64,000 nucleotides of DNA, taken from positions 2,409,953 through 2,473,952 of the forward strand of contig NC_089315.1 of assembly GCF_036669915.1 (NCBI RefSeq), read 5' to 3'. Made by a program: the position numbers and the translations under genes. The stretch comes from Pocillopora verrucosa. Taxonomy: Eukaryota > Cnidaria > Anthozoa > Scleractinia > Pocilloporidae. The stretch's first letter is position 1. The number at the start of each line of letters is the position of its first letter. The notes beneath the pieces are model-generated. The model searched no databases, was not told the origin of the DNA, and saw only the letters and a list, made by a program, of their open reading frames with translations. This document shows, piece after piece, positions 24,001 to 35,000 of this stretch.

Positions 24001-27000
24001 CGTCTTTTACACAAGGGGAATCAAATGAGTGTCGTAAGAAAGAAAACTTCGAAATGAATGTGGTTTGTGGTTTGCGGAATAGTATATTGGATTGGCTAAG
24101 GGAAGTTACATGCTAATCTTTTTAGGGAGTTGAAGGGTCAAGATTCAGACCGCTAAGCGCTACCATCTTAACCAAAGAAATATTTCTTAAACCGCCTTTG
24201 GCCCCCATTATTTTAATCATTGCAAGGTTTGATTTTACTGGTGAACTAATTCGACGTAATTGTTAATTTTTTTTAAGACATCATGTGTGTCGTTTGATAG
24301 CGCAAACGTCAATGCGATCGCTGGGAAATTGAAGGAATTTAATGAAAGTTTAGAAGAGGTTAGTAAAGCTTTTTTTAGACCCGGGAATTTTTAGCTAATG
24401 CAAAAGCCTTGGGAAGGTATGAGGAATCTGAAATTGCAACCTATTAAATTTAAGCCAAGGCCGTCTGCGTCGAGCTGAAATCGGTTTGCAATTCTACCCA
24501 TTGAGACTGCGTCAATTATTATATGATCAATTCTTATATAAACTGTTTTCTCAACAGTTATAGTTCTTGAGCTAGTTATTAGCTTCGTGTGTCATTTTGT
24601 TTCCGATTTTTCTCTTCAGGATCAAAAGTTATCAGAAGATGAACTTAAAAACTTAATAGGTGAGCCCCAGGATATTGCGACTTGCTTTAAGCGTAGCGCG
24701 TATTTGTAGCCTCCATTTGTGATCAGTTACCTGCACTTATTAAGAATATGACAAAATTTTAGTACTTGATGGGTTATCAGGCGTCTGATTTCAGAATTCT
24801 GAAGAGACAACGTACGCATTTCACTGAAATTGGAAATTTTAGATATAGCTTTCTCGTAAGGTGTTAATTTCCTCGTGAAAAAATTCCACTTCATGTGCCT
24901 TTATTAAGTAATGGATATTTTTAATCGATGGTACTTCGCTTCTCAAAATATTTCATAATTTTCAATTGTTGGTAATATGTAATTTGTCATTATGCTGCAG
25001 ATGAAAAAAATTAAACTTCTGTTCGCGGTCGTCCGCGATTGTTGATTGAAGACCGAATTGGACTTAACACGGTCTTACGAACATATCATATCGGCGAGAG
25101 AGCAATTCATCCTCTCTTGATATTGGTCAAGGCAGCGCACAAACTCGAGCACAGTCCTTTATTTTTATTCATAGAACTATTAAACGACGTGGGAGCCGCT
25201 GCGGATAAGTGTAAATCACCAAAGGTTTCGCACATGTCTTTACTCGTGAGAGCACTAAAGTGGCCACAAAATCAGCTATTTCCAGGTGCGTAAGATGATT
25301 GAATACTAAGTTATTATAAACTCTCTTTTAGTTTCATTTGGTCGCTCTTTTCTATTCTTACATTTGCTGCTTTCTGATGGGAGTTTAAGTGGTTGTTATT
25401 TTTTAAATTTATTTTTTGTTTTGGGTTTACATAACGGTTTCACAGTCGTTTATCCTTGATAGTCGTGAGAGGTATATTATCCAATTGGCGGCTCTTCGAA
25501 ATCTGAAATCTTAAATGACTAATTATATAAGTGAACGCAATTTGGAATTAATTTCTATTTCTTGGCTTTTGTCTTTAAAACCCCTCTCCTGGCCTTTTAA
25601 AGCGTTTCAACCAACATGTTTGAGTTTTAGAATCATAATTAATTAAATGATTCGATGAGAGCATCTTCAGCAGAAAGGTATGAGGGATTTTTCCTCGAAA
25701 GCAGGATGACCGAGGGTTTGTTGGCCTACTTGTTCCCGCCCGTACCTCCTCAAATTGAAGGTGGTGTACTCGGAGCTAAGTAGGTAATAATCATGCTTGT
25801 TGTTGTCTTTCAAATAGCTCTGGATATTCTGCGTCTGGCTGTACGTTTTCCATCCATTGCCAACATGTGTTGTAGTGGGTCTGAGGGAGATAACCTGACT
25901 GCTCATTTACTTGCTTGTACAAGGTACAGACATATTGTCAGTCTTAACTGTGAGATGTATTTTATTACTATACAGTAATACCACTGCTGAGAATAAGGAA
26001 AAACTTTTCTGTTCCTTAAGTCTTGCAAGGAAATGTAGTATTTGACAAGTTTGTGGTCTAAGGTGGCCGAAAGCGCTCAAAAATCAATCAGTCAACGGCA
26101 GTCAGTCATTGAAGTTTGAAATAGTGGGCTTGGCATGGCTATCGGTATTATTATGCTTGTAGGGGGAAGTTAATTTTTGAGCGCTCTGAAGACAGCTGTT
26201 CAGAGTGTAGGAAAACTGCTCAAAAACCGGCTTATCAAAATTCATTTAGTTCTTTCTTGGTGATTTTAACAAATAATTTTCCTCTGCAGGGACGATAATC
26301 CACCATCCAATGTGCTCCTGTCATTTAGAATAATATCGAATCTATTTTTGTCTTTTGACGGTTCAGCTTTAGTTCTGAAACACAGAGAGAAGGTAAGTAC
26401 GTAAATCTAGGCCCGGGTACTAAATGCCATGATGTATCAACGACCAAGTATGAGATCAAGGTCCTTAGAAATTTGTCCAATGGAGTAAGTTTTATCTGAC
26501 GTTCTTATTGTCCAATTCAAAGCCAACAGACAGTGCACGAAATGCATAGATAGCCAATCAGAAAACTGGATTTACTTCATCTTTTCCCTCCAAGCCAGTC
26601 ATATAATAAATCTAAGCAATCTCGTGAGTGACTGTCACTAGAACTGCCGGAACAAACGCCGTCAGCACTCCCATGCAAACTCTTTCTTAAGACACGTCTT
26701 TACCCTTTGTCCACTAAGAGTGACTGGCCTTTAATTTCTCCTTGTAATATCACCAGCGAATAAAATATCAAGATCATTAGAATAAAGGAAATAATCACCA
26801 ACTTGAGAAGCTCTTGATTGTTAAACAAATTCTCCTTGTCAGCAGCTTTGTAAATAAAGAGACGAGTATGGAGAATGTGCACACTGATGTTAGAGTATAA
26901 AGGGTTCACCGGACATTCTTGCTGGAAAATTGCTTGTCGGTAATTCCACTCTTCATAAAATTATGTTCTATTTTTTTTTTCAGATAGTAGAACATACAAT

Positions 27001-29082
27001 ATCGTGGTGTAAATGCTCTAACAAGAACATCAGGGTGTCCGTATGTACCATTTTACTCAAGTAAGTGTTAAATCTTGTACATAATCATTAAAATACAGTG
27101 TTGGGAAATGCAGTTAGCACAAAGTCTGTTTAATCCAAGAGACGGAGAGAAGAAAGAAGGATAGGTCTATGCAATATAAGAGAGACAAAACTTGGTCACA
27201 GTGGGTAGGGAAACCTCTTACGTGCAAACCAATTGAGAGAATGGCTAAAGGTTAACCATAATCTCAGCAAGGGAACAAATAGTTTCCGCTCGGTAGGTTC
27301 TTTACAATCCAAACGAATACCTTCTTTTGGCGTTATCTATGAAGTCCGTGAATTTTCAAAGGTCTTTAGAGTTGTGTAAAGAAGGATGCATGGTAACTGT
27401 GTGTTTTTTAATGATATCTCCTTTCAAAATACCCGAGTTGATTTTGTGCCAAACAAAATGGACTCAAACGGGCAATTAGAGGGAATTTGTTTTGAGTTGT
27501 ATTTCTTGTATCTTTTATAGTTATTCTGTTCTTTTACGGAAGCATCATGATTTTGAAGCAAAGACTCAATGTCTATCAACCCTTGCAGACGTAAGTTTCA
27601 TATTCGAATTTTTAATAAAATTTTACATATATTAGTGCTTAGTTCCTCAACATACTGCGGCAATGTATGATCTTTAATACAGCGATCTCTGTAGATCCTA
27701 GAAAGTGAAACAGACAATGAAGCCAGGTTCAGATCTCTTGTAGCAGTTGGAACTTTGGTAAGTGAACGGTAATTGAATCAAGTTGACTTAGGACAACTCT
27801 TTTAGTTTTCCATCTAAAAATCGTCAAATTGAACATGTGCGATCGCGTTTTTTCTCTTAAACAGGTATGGGGTGATTCCGAAGCTCTTTCCTTGGCTCAG
27901 TCGTTGGGAATTGAAGATTCATTGAAGGTCTTGTCGTCCGTCAGTGATCCACCCAAGGTAGGTAGTACATCACGGCTTCCAAATGATAAATATGACATAG
28001 AGCCTTATTATTAGTTCAATAAGATAGCACCACTTTCCCAAAAGTGAAGAAATGAACTTCATAGATTTGTTAGTGTGAACCAATTCTTTCTTTTACGGGA
28101 AATCGAACTCCATCATTACCAACTGAGCTACGAAGCTTCGTGCTGGGAGCTATGTATCTTTTTTTAAGGTTCTTTGTTCTTCTATAAAGGAAGTTGACCA
28201 CAAATAACTTATTGAAGATCAATAATACGGTGACCTTGGTTGAGGTAACGAGTGGCAAATTGATTCCACAGGGTAGCTCCAATGAAAGTCACAGCTTAAA
28301 AAAAAAATGTCTGAAAAAATTAGTCAAGTTTCGAAGGGGATTGATGAACAAATCTGTTCCTGTGAGATACTGGTTGAGTGCCACTATCAAATACAAAACA
28401 ACTTCCCCAAGCTCTTTCTATATAAAATTTATACATTTTTTAATTGTCTTTGAATATCATGTATGTTACCGAAGAATGGAAAAAGTTCACGGTCTGCGTT
28501 AGGGGTATTTTTGTTGGAATAGCTTACAAGCAAGCGTTAGTTTTCTAGCGGCGAGCAGAAGACTCTACGATAGGGTTTCTGGTAACCAACCCTTCAATCC
28601 ATCTTGATATACATGCTTAGGATTGTAATGAAGAATAAATGTGAGGAAGACTTCAATAAGCGAATGTTAACGGTAAAAGGTAAAACTTAGGGTTAAGAGT
28701 TCCTAGGAAGTACGTGGCCATCGGTAAGATGAACTAATTTTGAAACAGAGTTGATTACGATTTATCCTTATTTATTCGATTTTCTAGTGGTCTAAAGAGT
28801 TGGTGTTGTGTATCAGAAGAGAGGTTTACGAGGGAAAGCCCCGTATTTATTTTTTATTTACGATTTTCCCTTTTTCGCGGCGGAGTAACATCTCGTAGTT
28901 GCGTAGTTTCTAACAAATAGCATCGACCATTTGCAAAAAGAACAAGCGCGTCTCCGCCCGAATTTCTAAGGATTCGCTTCTCTAACCTCCGCCCAGGCGA
29001 TGGTGAAAATTATGTTTTGGTATTTTCCTTGCAGGTTGGTGACTGTGCGTCTAAAGTTTTAGCCGCTTTAACGACCAAATGA
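15055..29082 (+). CDS. PLAA: Phospholipase A2-activating protein (PLAA), complete, 29 exons
   Basis: Exons: 15055-15286, 16170-16229, 16858-16948, 17382-17488, 18029-18158, 18257-18328, 18744-18817, 19559-19649, 19928-19991, 20295-20344, 20631-20692, 20895-20953, 21281-21310, 21445-21519, 21733-21805, 22256-22402, 22902-22988, 23255-23323, 23748-23839, 24278-24358, 24620-24659, 25175-25285, 25818-25923, 26290-26392, 26984-27060, 27521-27590, 27695-27757, 27865-27957, 29035-29082. They sum to 2457 bases (818 residues plus TGA), near the 795 residues of the human protein. PLAA (yeast Doa1/Ufd3) binds ubiquitin and p97/Cdc48 and works in ubiquitin recycling, endolysosomal sorting and ribosome-linked degradation in the cytosol. 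Only the ATG at 15055 ([17 protein letters not shown]) is possible; the frame further upstream holds no ATG. Domains run WD40 propeller, PFU, Gly/Ser/Tyr linker, PUL. Confidence 0.97.
15822..16068. repeat. pogo/Tigger-like MITE in PLAA intron 1
   Basis: The left end reads TACAATGGAACTTCAATTTA and the right end, inverted, has GAACCTCATTATAACAAA then CTGTA, so the ends are similar but not identical inverted repeats bordered by TA. Inside, 15877-15890 and 15902-15915 form a 14-bp hairpin (12 matches) of the ATATCGAGGGTTTG type. The GAACCTCG-ATATAACGAA style of ends is common in pogo-family elements. No ORF. Confidence 0.5.
16272..16488 (+). repeat. MITE family A, copy 1 (PLAA intron 2)
   Basis: 217 bp starting TTAACCCTTTACACCCTAAC and ending GGTGAAGGGTTAA. 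The CCCTTTACACC ends are inverted and the outer TTAA is on both sides, the target-site type of piggyBac-like elements. Inside are CATCAGTCTGTATATTCTC, TGACAAAGAGAATTTG and TTGGTGATCACTTC, shared with copies at 17530, 26699 and 53877. Confidence 0.75.
17530..17736 (+). repeat. MITE family A, copy 2 (PLAA intron 4)
   Basis: 207 bp with the same order of landmarks: TTAACCTTTTCACC, CATCAGTATGCATATTCTCC, GGACAAAGAGAATTTG, TTAGTTGGTGATCATTTCC, TTATTCTCCTGACC, and an end reading GGGGTTCAAAGGTTAA. Confidence 0.75.
20895..22402 (+). other. PLAA PFU ubiquitin-binding domain block (exons 12-16)
   Basis: Reads [29 protein letters not shown] across three exons (one only 30 nt), then [18 protein letters not shown] and [20 protein letters not shown], with [15 protein letters not shown]. 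This is the PFU domain, known to bind ubiquitin chains. The block ends with the first DPFTG motif of the linker. Confidence 0.95.
22902..23839 (+). other. PLAA linker with repeated DPFTG units (exons 17-19)
   Basis: Exons 17 and 18 each start GxGxYxPS and end DPFTG. Exon 19 starts GSSSYRSG and ends NPYFPK. Exons 17 and 18 are class 1-1 (87 and 69 nt), so one repeat unit is one symmetrical exon and could multiply by exon duplication. The DPFTG motif is also repeated in the human linker. Low-complexity, likely disordered. Confidence 0.9.
24075..24140 (-). repeat. Possible end fragment of MITE family B (PLAA intron 19)
   Basis: TATATTGGAT, GGGAAGTTACATGCTAATC and TTAGGGAGTTGAAGGG resemble one end of family B as found at 8310-8516. 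Only this end is recognisable. Confidence 0.35.
26699..26908 (-). repeat. MITE family A, copy 3 (PLAA intron 24)
   Basis: On the minus strand it reads GAACCCTTTATACTCTAAC, CATCAGTGTGCACATTCTCC, CTGACAAGGAGAATTTGTTT, AACAATCAAGAGCTTCT, TTGGTGATTATTTCC and GGCCAGTCACTCTTAGTGG. About 210 bp, opposite to copies 1 and 2. One of the TTAA ends has mutated. Confidence 0.75.
28085..28140 (-). repeat. Truncated tRNA-like sequence (PLAA intron 28)
   Basis: On the minus strand TTCGTAGCTCAGTTGGTA (D-arm, A-box) is followed after only a few bases by GGAGTTCGATTTCC (T-arm, B-box). The anticodon arm is missing, so it cannot be a working tRNA. A tRNA-derived SINE head or a decayed tRNA copy. Confidence 0.5.
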
Positions 29083-32000
29083 ATTTTTTCATTTGTTTTC
29101 ACGCTATCTTTCTCTTTGAATGTTCACGCTGTTAGACCAGACCACGGAAGCGCCCAGCATTCAGTGCTGTTTAAGACAGTGGTGCATTAAAAAAGAACCT
29201 TGGCTAGTTTTATCATCAGAGAGATTTTTTAAACCTAATGGAGGATACCTGCTGGTGCCAATGAGAAGCCGGTCACTTAATGTCGAGTATAAAAATAATT
29301 GTGAAGTATTTGCGTCAGTGGTTTAATTTATGATCTATCTACATCCGAAGAGACAAGATTAGCTATTCTCCCTTGACGTTTGGCGGCTGTAACGTAGTCG
29401 ATGTTCAAAAGGCTTCTGAAAGACACAAAACCTGTGACCCACTGACACGTTGTCGAGTTCTGGGATGATTTGGGTATTTTTTTTTTTTTTACGCAAATAA
29501 GTTATTCCCGCGCTTTCAATCTAAATGTTTATCATCAGATGAAAGTTTAATTAGATGAAGAAAGAGCCTTTTGAATAAACAGTTCGGTTCTATTTGCTTC
29601 GCTGTTATTTACAATAGCAATGTAGTCTCTCAGTGGGTGTATTGTTGAAATGATCGCTATTCCTGCAGAGAAAGCTTTATTTGTTGTGAACAGCACAGTG
29701 TTTAGATTTCTTTAAGCGATTGTCTCGCGTTCTCATTTCCGATGAGTTAGACTGAAACTGCTTCGATTAAAATTGTCCTACACATCACTGAGTTTTTTCA
29801 GCATGCCTAAGATATTTCACGGAATACACAATCTCGAAAGATTCGTCTACATAAAACCCAAAACAATTTTTGAAGTCGCGTGACATTTTTGAACAAGGAT
29901 CTAACTAAATAACCTTCAGTGGAAATTATATGGAAATTTCTGACTGCTGGGCATTTGATCCATTTAAGACCGTGCCCGGCCGCCGGGCATTTGGACACAA
30001 AAATTATACCGAACGATTTATGCAAATAACACCTATATCCAGCTCTCTTGATGAATTTAACGGCGCTATTGAATTGTCGCTGTGCGGGTTTAAGAAGAAA
30101 GCTCAGGCAGGCCATAAACATAAGACAAAATATTGCTGATTAGCAACCGAGGTCGCATTTTGAAAAAGTTTACTCTGGATCTTACAAATTTAACGTTAGT
30201 GTAACTCTTTTTCTCCATCATTTTCAGACATTTTTTGGGTGATTCCAATATTTGTACTGCACTTTAGACCAACAAGAGTTCAACATTTATCTAGTTTAAA
30301 GATTATCTTGACACATCAGTGGGATCATTACTTAACAGTCGCGGCATGGAGAAATGCACATTTATATCGCCTTTTTTTTTTCTTTTAAAATATTTTTATG
30401 CATATGGTGTGCTCATAATTAGACCGGATGAAGCCAAAACGTTTGAAATCAAAGATTTTCTGCACTAATCTCTCTTCTCCGTGAAGAGGGAAGACAACAC
30501 ATCTTAAAGGTCAGTGTTAAGAAGCAAGAACTTTTTTTTTTTTGTCAGAGTAGTCGGACATTCTTTCCGATAGCTTTGCCTCTCTCGCGTTGATTTCGCT
30601 TACAACTTTATGAATTCCACGCCTAAATTTCTCGCTCTTTTCATGCCCTAAATTTTTAGTTTTTCTTTTGGAATTTGTTGCGTTTCGGCTGAAGTGTTTT
30701 ACTTATAAACATCTGCAGAGAGCCTTAGGCCAAAATTTGTATTAGTGAGACATCGAGACTGAAATACGTATTACTTTTACACATTAACTTCCTAACCAGC
30801 TGATAATAACTTAACTTTTGAATACTAGACGTCGATGAGGGGAACAAGCGTGAACGAGGAGGGAGGGGGGGGGGGTGCAGGGGTGCATCGAATTCGCTCG
30901 TCAGGTCCCAACGCCTGACACGTGTGTGCATCATTTTTGTCAATAGTTTTTTTGCTTGTTTCAAGGAGCTGGTCGGTCTTAATGTAATATGTGGCTGGAT
31001 TTTTTTGTGTCAGTAAGGTCCAAGAATGGGTCTGCATGGGTCCGATACAATAGAGATTTGCCTACCTCAATATAGCACGGAAATTCGTTGGAATTATTAA
31101 AAATCGCTTCATATTTTTGTCTGTCATTAGTTTTCAATGTATAAAAAGAAAAACGAAAGATTGCAAAAAAATAGCAAAATACATTATATTTAATTTCCGG
31201 CTGAATTTTTCAATAGCAAAAACTTTTTCTTGCGATGCTAACTGTGCATGATGTCAGAGACAGAAAGTGAATATCAACATTTATTAGCCCAATCTTTGTC
31301 TTAAATACGGTAATAAAACTGATATGAAAGGGTTGAAGACCAACTCTTATGTCTGCTTTCAGTCGTGACCTTAATTGTGCAGATATTCAAATTCACAATT
31401 TGCATTGTGAACGTGCTGCTTCATCTTTATTCAAAATCGTAGAGACTTCGATATTTAAAAGAAAGGAAATCCAGTTTTGAGAGTGTTTTGCCCAGCTTAA
31501 CACAAAGACTCTATACATCAAGTAATATTAACATTTTTCAAAAAACAATAAACGAAGATATGTCTATTGACATTCACTTTACATTTAATTTGACCCAAGA
31601 GAAAATAATTATTTCCTCTTGTTTGACCGCCGTGTTTTTCCTTACAGGAAGCGATGCGTAAACAGAATATTCAGACTACTTAATCTTGTGTCCAATTTAA
31701 TGCTACTTTCCATGCAGTCCAATAACATGTCTATTTTAGTATATTTTATTAAAAACAACAGTTCTTTGAAACTAAAACCGAAAACCTTAGAGAAAGAAGC
31801 TAGTCTATCGATCTCTTCCGTTAACAAATGTTCTCCGAAATACACCATGACGCAATTACGCAACGCGAAATTTTTCCAGTCTTGTGCAATTATAGAATAA
31901 GATCTCAGGAAAGTTTTTAAAACTGCATGGTGTAGAACCAAGCTTACGAGAAGGCGAAAACTGGCTAAGTTAAGTTCTTGTTGACAATAATCTGACACAC

Positions 32001-35000
32001 GACAAAGTAAGTTTGCTTCATTGTTTTCATGGGGTAATTGTATCTTCTCTGGTTTTGGCCTTCGGTCGAATTTTTTGTCTAGTATTCTGATAACGTACTT
32101 CCTTAAAATTATTAGCTTACTTGGTTTTATACATATGTAGTTTTCATGAATTATTTCAATCTTTGGTGCTTCATTCAAGGGAAAACTGCTTGTTCAGGCT
32201 TATTTTTTCTGCATTTGCTGTCTTCAGCTCACAGTTCTTTCTCCATGTTCGCTCTTTGCAAGTTCAAAACATTATTTATTATTCTCGGACAGGAACATGC
32301 GCAAACACCAGCGCTCTCTCCGTGCGCCACAAACCTTGGAAGTTGCGCCAATTTTAATCGATTGATCAGCAAATTTTACAACCATTCTTAGTAAGCTGCG
32401 GCCAAAAGTATTCTTCTCTAAATAATTATGTTGATTAACGGATATTAATCGTTTCATTACCTTTTCGGTGTTCGCATGAATTAATTGAAATGGTTGGCGG
32501 AAAGGACTCACTCTTAAATACTTTCCATAATGATACATGCACTCCTTCTTAATTCTCGTATCCTCATCACTTTTTTTTCAAGTTTACCTGTAGTCAAATT
32601 TCCCTGCAGAATAACAATTTTTGATATTGGTAATGGCCAGTGAGAAACAATTTAGCCATGAAATTCAAATGGATCATCATTGCTTCCTTATCCTTGCTGC
32701 AGTTTGCATACTCAGTACTTCCTGATTTAGACACTGCTGAACAGTCATGTATTTAACAGGGTTTGAGCTAGTATTTGATCACTGGGGGACAATTTGTCCC
32801 CTTAGCAAAAATTTTGGAGGACATTTTCATTTTTAGGGGGACAGACAAATTAATTTTTATTCGACATTTTCTTTTTTTACATTCATACAGGCAAGCCGAC
32901 AAAAACATTTTTTTACCTGATCCTTGTAAGACTTGTAATACAAGAAAAGTGATGCAAAAAAGAAAAGTCATGTTATTGATGTCAAATTTCTTTTTCTCGT
33001 CATATTTAAACAGAGGATCAATGACTATGCTTTAGACTACCGCTTGGTTGAGCATGAGACGTACGTGTTCAGTAAAGTGTGACTGAAACGTGACTTTAGA
33101 ATGAACTTTAAACGTGCAAGAAAATATACTTTCCACGTTCTGTTTTAGCTTGCAATTTCTGTACCGAGATAAAACTCTTCGTGGTTCTAAAACAATTTAT
33201 TGATGATAACTGACGGTGTGGTCCCCGGCGAGGCTCAGTTTGAAAAGGAGGTAGGGTTTCAACGGTCGTGTGTCAAGGTTGATGTGGTCGCGGGCTGTAA
33301 GAAACCTCTAAACTAGAAATTTTTGAAGCAAACTGCGGCTTAGCGTCGGTTGCACGGGGAAGATTGAGTTTGTAGTGAATTGAAATGAAACTACAGTATG
33401 TGTGCTTGGATTCTGTGTTAGATTTGTGGCCGCCCGGTCATTTTGAGCTTGGATTTTTTCGCTTCTCGGATCAGGCGTTCGGAAATGAAGTGTTCAGCCT
33501 TGGGCTTTTCTTATGTACGTTGAAAACCTCGAAATGAACAACTCGCTCAAATGGGCTCTGTGGAAGCAAGGTGAGGTATTTTTTTTGAGAATTTGACGTA
33601 TTTTTTTTATTCCTGAGGGCGGTCGTAAATATGCCCATACAAACTCTTATAATTCCGCCGTGACCGTTATTGCGTAAGATGAGGCCTGGCTCAAACCCTG
33701 ATGTATTTTTTTCTTGAACCAACTGAAACACGTAAGTCCCACAACACACCTACTAATTTTAAATGTATGAAATTGTGTTCTTAAAATTGTTGTCGAAGCT
33801 TTTAAATAACTGATTATGAATGGGTTCCTGTTTAAATCTGGTGTATATTACATAAATACATTGCTTAAGAGTTTCAATCCTAACTCTACAGTCAACGATC
33901 ATATTTATACTAGAAAAAATTGGAGTCTTCAACGACAGATAGAGGCAGATCTAACAATTTTAGGACGGACCACTCTTGTTACTCAGATCAATTTCATATA
34001 ATGTCATATCTATATGATCGGTTTCTAATTTTCGAACATTGTGGTACTAATCTCGCAGTTTATAATAAGTTGAAGACACCGTGAAATTAAACAGACGATT
34101 TTGAGGTGAGAACAGCTATAACAGCTATAGATGCTTTTGCTCTGCCAGAAGATAAAATAATGTCGCAAAACAAAATAGATACAACATTTACTCCAAAATT
34201 AAGCCGGTAAATATTAAGATGAAATGTATGAGTAAATTTCATTAACTTGCTGGCGGCAAAATTTCCTGAGGAGAAATGTTCCCGTGATACTCCTTTTCAG
34301 AGCGGTAAAGACCGCCGATCATTGCATAAATTTAAAGGTTTGTTATCTTGCAAAAAATCTTCCTTCCGCCTTACATTCCCCGAGGTCCTCAAAAACCAAA
34401 TTGGAATTCATAAACAGTTCTCAGTACGTAATGTACTGCAACTTCTTTAAGAAAACCTGGAGAGCCATGGTTAATTTATGAACTAGTCAGTAAAGATAAC
34501 TTAGTGATATCTTTACTACACAAGGGGCTGAAACTCATACACTCGTGATGACCGCGGCAATCTGACGTAGAAATAAGATGTTTAACGGAAAGGTTTTCAA
34601 TCTTCCATGCAACCGCTTCAAGGCAAGCATTAGAGCAGCCAAAGGCATGACTTAGATGTTCAAAGTTTTTTAGTTTTGTCCTTGAAGGAAGTCTTTGATC
34701 TAAAATTTCCGCGTCACGTGGTGTATTAAAAAAAAACGGATATCGATGAAATTGTTATTAGAAACAAAGAAGAAACCTTATTTATATCAATGTCATATAC
34801 ATCATGATTAGTATTTTCAGCTTTTATCCATTTGAAAAAGTATATATTTTAGAAGCATCTGACGAAGGAATACAAAGTAACAGTGTAGAATTAAAAATTA
34901 GACGAATTGGTCATAATTTGTGTTGAAAAACGTTGACGAATTTTTCATTCTCTGACGGGGTCTCGTACGTTAAGTTGCTAAAAACAAAATACTGCATTTT

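Larger units (their letters stand above)
24278..29082 (+). other. PLAA PUL domain block (exons 20-29)
   Basis: Ten exons give [101 protein letters not shown] and SLAQSLGI, ending LAALTTK. This is the armadillo-like PUL domain, which binds the C-terminal tail of p97/Cdc48. The last exon, 16 codons with stop, is more than 1 kb from the rest. Confidence 0.95.

Noticed and set aside
30859..30874. G-run and other homopolymers as functional sites
   Set aside because: Simple sequence with no partner feature; reported only as part of the interval.
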